7,555 nucleotides of DNA from Ignavibacteriaceae bacterium (lineage in GTDB: Bacteria > Bacteroidota > Ignavibacteria > Ignavibacteriales > Ignavibacteriaceae), in NCBI GenBank assembly GCA_023231105.1, contig JALNWB010000177.1:1-7555 (forward strand), written 5' to 3'. The notes beneath the pieces are model-generated. The model was not told the DNA's origin. It worked only from the letters and a program-made list of their open reading frames with translations, and did no database searches. This document shows positions 5,785 to 7,555 of the stretch, piece by piece (the stretch's first letter is position 1; every line of letters starts with the position of its first letter). A program made the translations under genes and the position numbers.

Positions 5785-7555
5785 ATGAAAAAATATTATT
5801 TTTTCTTTTTTTTCTTTCCACTCGCAGCATTTTATGCACAATCTATTGTGATTAACGAAGCGATGTCTTCCAATGTTTCAACTCTTGCCGATGAGGATGG
5901 TGAATTCCCGGATTGGGTTGAACTTTATAACACAACCGCACTGCCGGTTTCTTTGGCAAACTTCGGTTTATCGGATGACCCGAAAAACTTAACTAAGTGG
6001 AAATTCCCAAACATAACAATACCACCAAAGAATTTTTTAATTGTCTATGCTTCAGGTAAAGATAAAAAAAGCGGTTCGATGTTTTGGGAAACGATTATTA
6101 CAAAAGGCGATTTGTGGAAATATCTCCTCCCGGTTTCCGAACCATCAAGTGCATGGCGCTATCCCGGATTTGATGATACGCAGTGGAGAAATGGTCCAAG
6201 CGGATTTGGTTTTGGCGACAGCGATGATGCAACAATCATTGCTCAAACAAATGCAGTTTATATAAGAAAAACTTTTACGATAACCGATCCAGGCAATATT
6301 GATACCGCTTTTCTTCATGTTGATTATGACGACTCTTTTGTTGCTTACTTAAACGGAGTAGAAATTGCACGGGCAAATATCGGCACTAAAGGAATTCCTC
6401 CGGTTTATACGCAAACCGCGTCCTCAAATCACGAAGCTGTTATGTATCAAGGCGGCTCCCCGGATCCATTTCCGCTTACCAACGTTCGTTCTTTATTAAA
6501 AGTCGGCGAAAATGTTTTAGCAATGCAGGTACATAACATTAATGCAGCCTCAAGTGATTTAACGCTGATTCCTTTTTTCACTTTGGGATTAAAAACTCCA
6601 CCGCTTAATCCCCGTGGACTTTCACCGCTGCTCAATCTTCCATCTTCTTATCTCCACACAAATTTTAAACTTGATGCCGATGGAGAAACAATCATTTTAA
6701 CTGATTCTGCCGGCAACAAAATAGATGAACTTACTTTCGGATATATTCCAACCGAATTTTCTTTTGGTAGAAAACCTGACGGAGGGAATAATTGGTTTTA
6801 TTTTGAAAAAGCGACTCCTAAATTTTCTAATACTTCTACCGGAATTTCTCAAGTTGCAGAGCCTCCTCAATTTTCAAAACAGGCAGGATTTTACTACTAT
6901 GCGTTATCTGTTGCACTAACATCAACCTTGCCAGGGGGAACAATTTATTATACAACGGATGGTTCCGATCCTTTAATAACAAGCGCCAAATATATCGGTG
7001 CAATAACAATTTCAAAAACCACAACGCTTCGCGCTAAAGTTTTTGCCGATAGCGTGGTTTCAAGTCAAACAACAACGGCAACTTATTTTATTAATCATAT
7101 TTCTACGCTTCCGGTTGTTTCGCTTTCAACTGATCCCAAACATTTTTGGGATAGAGATTCCGGCATTTATGTGATGGGTCCAAATCCCGGAACAAACTAT
7201 CCATACTTCGGCGCTAATTTTTGGCAGGATTGGGAACGTCCCATTCATTTTGAATTTTTTGAACCTGGTGATTCACAAAAGGTTAGTGTTGATGCCGGAA
7301 TAAAGATTTACGGAAACTGGAGCCGTGCGTTTGATCAGAAATCATTAGCAATCTATTTACGCGGAAGCTACGGATTTAATAAAATGAAGTATCAATTCTT
7401 TCCCGGAAAAAAAGCTGAAAATTTTGAAAATATTGTTTTGCGTAACGGAGGAAATGATTTTACTTATACCCTGCTTCGCGATCGATATATGAGTAGAATG
7501 TTTGAAAATTTAGACATTGGTGTTCAGGCTACCCGATTCTGTGTCGTTTATTTGA
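5785..7555 (+). CDS. Secreted CotH-family protein with lamin-tail, jelly-roll-like and chitobiase-C-like domains, C-terminus off the window
   Basis: The frame is open from ATG 5785 to the edge, giving 590 residues without a stop. An in-frame TGA at 5755-5757 makes this the first ATG; no strong Shine-Dalgarno is present and the upstream bases are A-rich. A signal peptide with six Phe in a row (6-11) and probable cleavage after Ala18 predicts export. A lamin tail domain starts at about residue 21 (IVINEAMSSN, DWVELYN at 43-49) and reaches YASGK at 88-92. A jelly-roll or galactose-binding-like region follows (about 99-285, including DYDDSFVAYLNG 180-191). Lamin-tail-like sequence then resumes (LHTNFKLDADGE 290-301, to about 351). 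A chitobiase/hexosaminidase C-terminal-like domain follows (about 353-436, GGTIYYTTDGSDP 384-396). From about 441 the CotH domain begins (LPVVSLS, IKIYGNWSRAF 506-516, LRNGGND 552-558). CotH in Bacillus spores is a protein kinase. Its catalytic part would lie beyond the edge, so activity here is unproven. A cell-surface or matrix role is inferred. Confidence 0.9.
   Translation, partial: MKKYYFFFFFFPLAAFYAQSIVINEAMSSNVSTLADEDGEFPDWVELYNTTALPVSLANFGLSDDPKNLTKWKFPNITIPPKNFLIVYASGKDKKSGSMFWETIITKGDLWKYLLPVSEPSSAWRYPGFDDTQWRNGPSGFGFGDSDDATIIAQTNAVYIRKTFTITDPGNIDTAFLHVDYDDSFVAYLNGVEIARANIGTKGIPPVYTQTASSNHEAVMYQGGSPDPFPLTNVRSLLKVGENVLAMQVHNINAASSDLTLIPFFTLGLKTPPLNPRGLSPLLNLPSSYLHTNFKLDADGETIILTDSAGNKIDELTFGYIPTEFSFGRKPDGGNNWFYFEKATPKFSNTSTGISQVAEPPQFSKQAGFYYYALSVALTSTLPGGTIYYTTDGSDPLITSAKYIGAITISKTTTLRAKVFADSVVSSQTTTATYFINHISTLPVVSLSTDPKHFWDRDSGIYVMGPNPGTNYPYFGANFWQDWERPIHFEFFEPGDSQKVSVDAGIKIYGNWSRAFDQKSLAIYLRGSYGFNKMKYQFFPGKKAENFENIVLRNGGNDFTYTLLRDRYMSRMFENLDIGVQATRFCVVYL

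Noticed and set aside
5626..5841. 71-codon minus-strand frame across the start of the CotH-type gene
   Set aside because: It is Lys/Phe-rich noise opposite the signal peptide and leader, with no ribosome binding site or family resemblance.

Overview
The window is AT-rich chromosomal-type DNA, most likely from the Bacteroidota/Ignavibacteriota/Chlorobi side of the bacterial tree. The pointers are a short AMP nucleosidase of the Bacteroidota-like type, two secreted proteins whose signal peptides end in A-Q, two TAnnTTTG promoter-like -7 elements, and a secreted lamin-tail/CotH multidomain protein of the kind common in that group. The lineage is inferred from protein style, not from a marker gene. 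I see no insertion sequence, phage gene, tRNA, rRNA or CRISPR array.

Layout, left to right. A YitT-family membrane protein runs on the minus strand off the left edge (783 to 1). It is divergent from a complete AMP nucleosidase gene on the plus strand (911-1684), with a 127-bp gap between them. The nucleosidase converges on a large secreted M16 zinc-peptidase gene on the minus strand (4545 to 1756). The 71-bp convergent gap is almost filled by a dispersed-repeat-like inverted repeat. Upstream of the peptidase on the same strand are a possible 45-residue ORF (4732 to 4595) and a convincing 82-residue Cys/His-rich small protein (5101 to 4853) with a strong ribosome binding site. A gene-poor divergent region follows (5102-5784). 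At its right starts a secreted CotH-family protein on the plus strand (5785 to beyond 7555) with a lamin-tail domain, a jelly-roll-like domain and a chitobiase C-terminal-like domain.

The least explained part is the divergent intergenic region. It holds six tandem copies of a 22-bp unit (5302-5433), each built around a GTAGGG/CCCTAC dyad. The last copy is a perfect inverted repeat with 10-bp arms. Immediately to its right lie three A/T hexamer tracts spaced exactly 10 bp apart (5436-5461), a pattern expected to bend DNA. Together they look like a nucleoprotein assembly or regulatory site between the small Cys/His protein and the CotH-type gene. Its role cannot be decided from the sequence.

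The genes do not form one pathway. The nucleosidase is cytoplasmic purine turnover, YitT is an inner-membrane protein of unclear function, and the M16 peptidase and CotH-type protein act outside the cytoplasm. The three minus-strand frames 5101-1756 could be one transcript, but only spacing and orientation support this.
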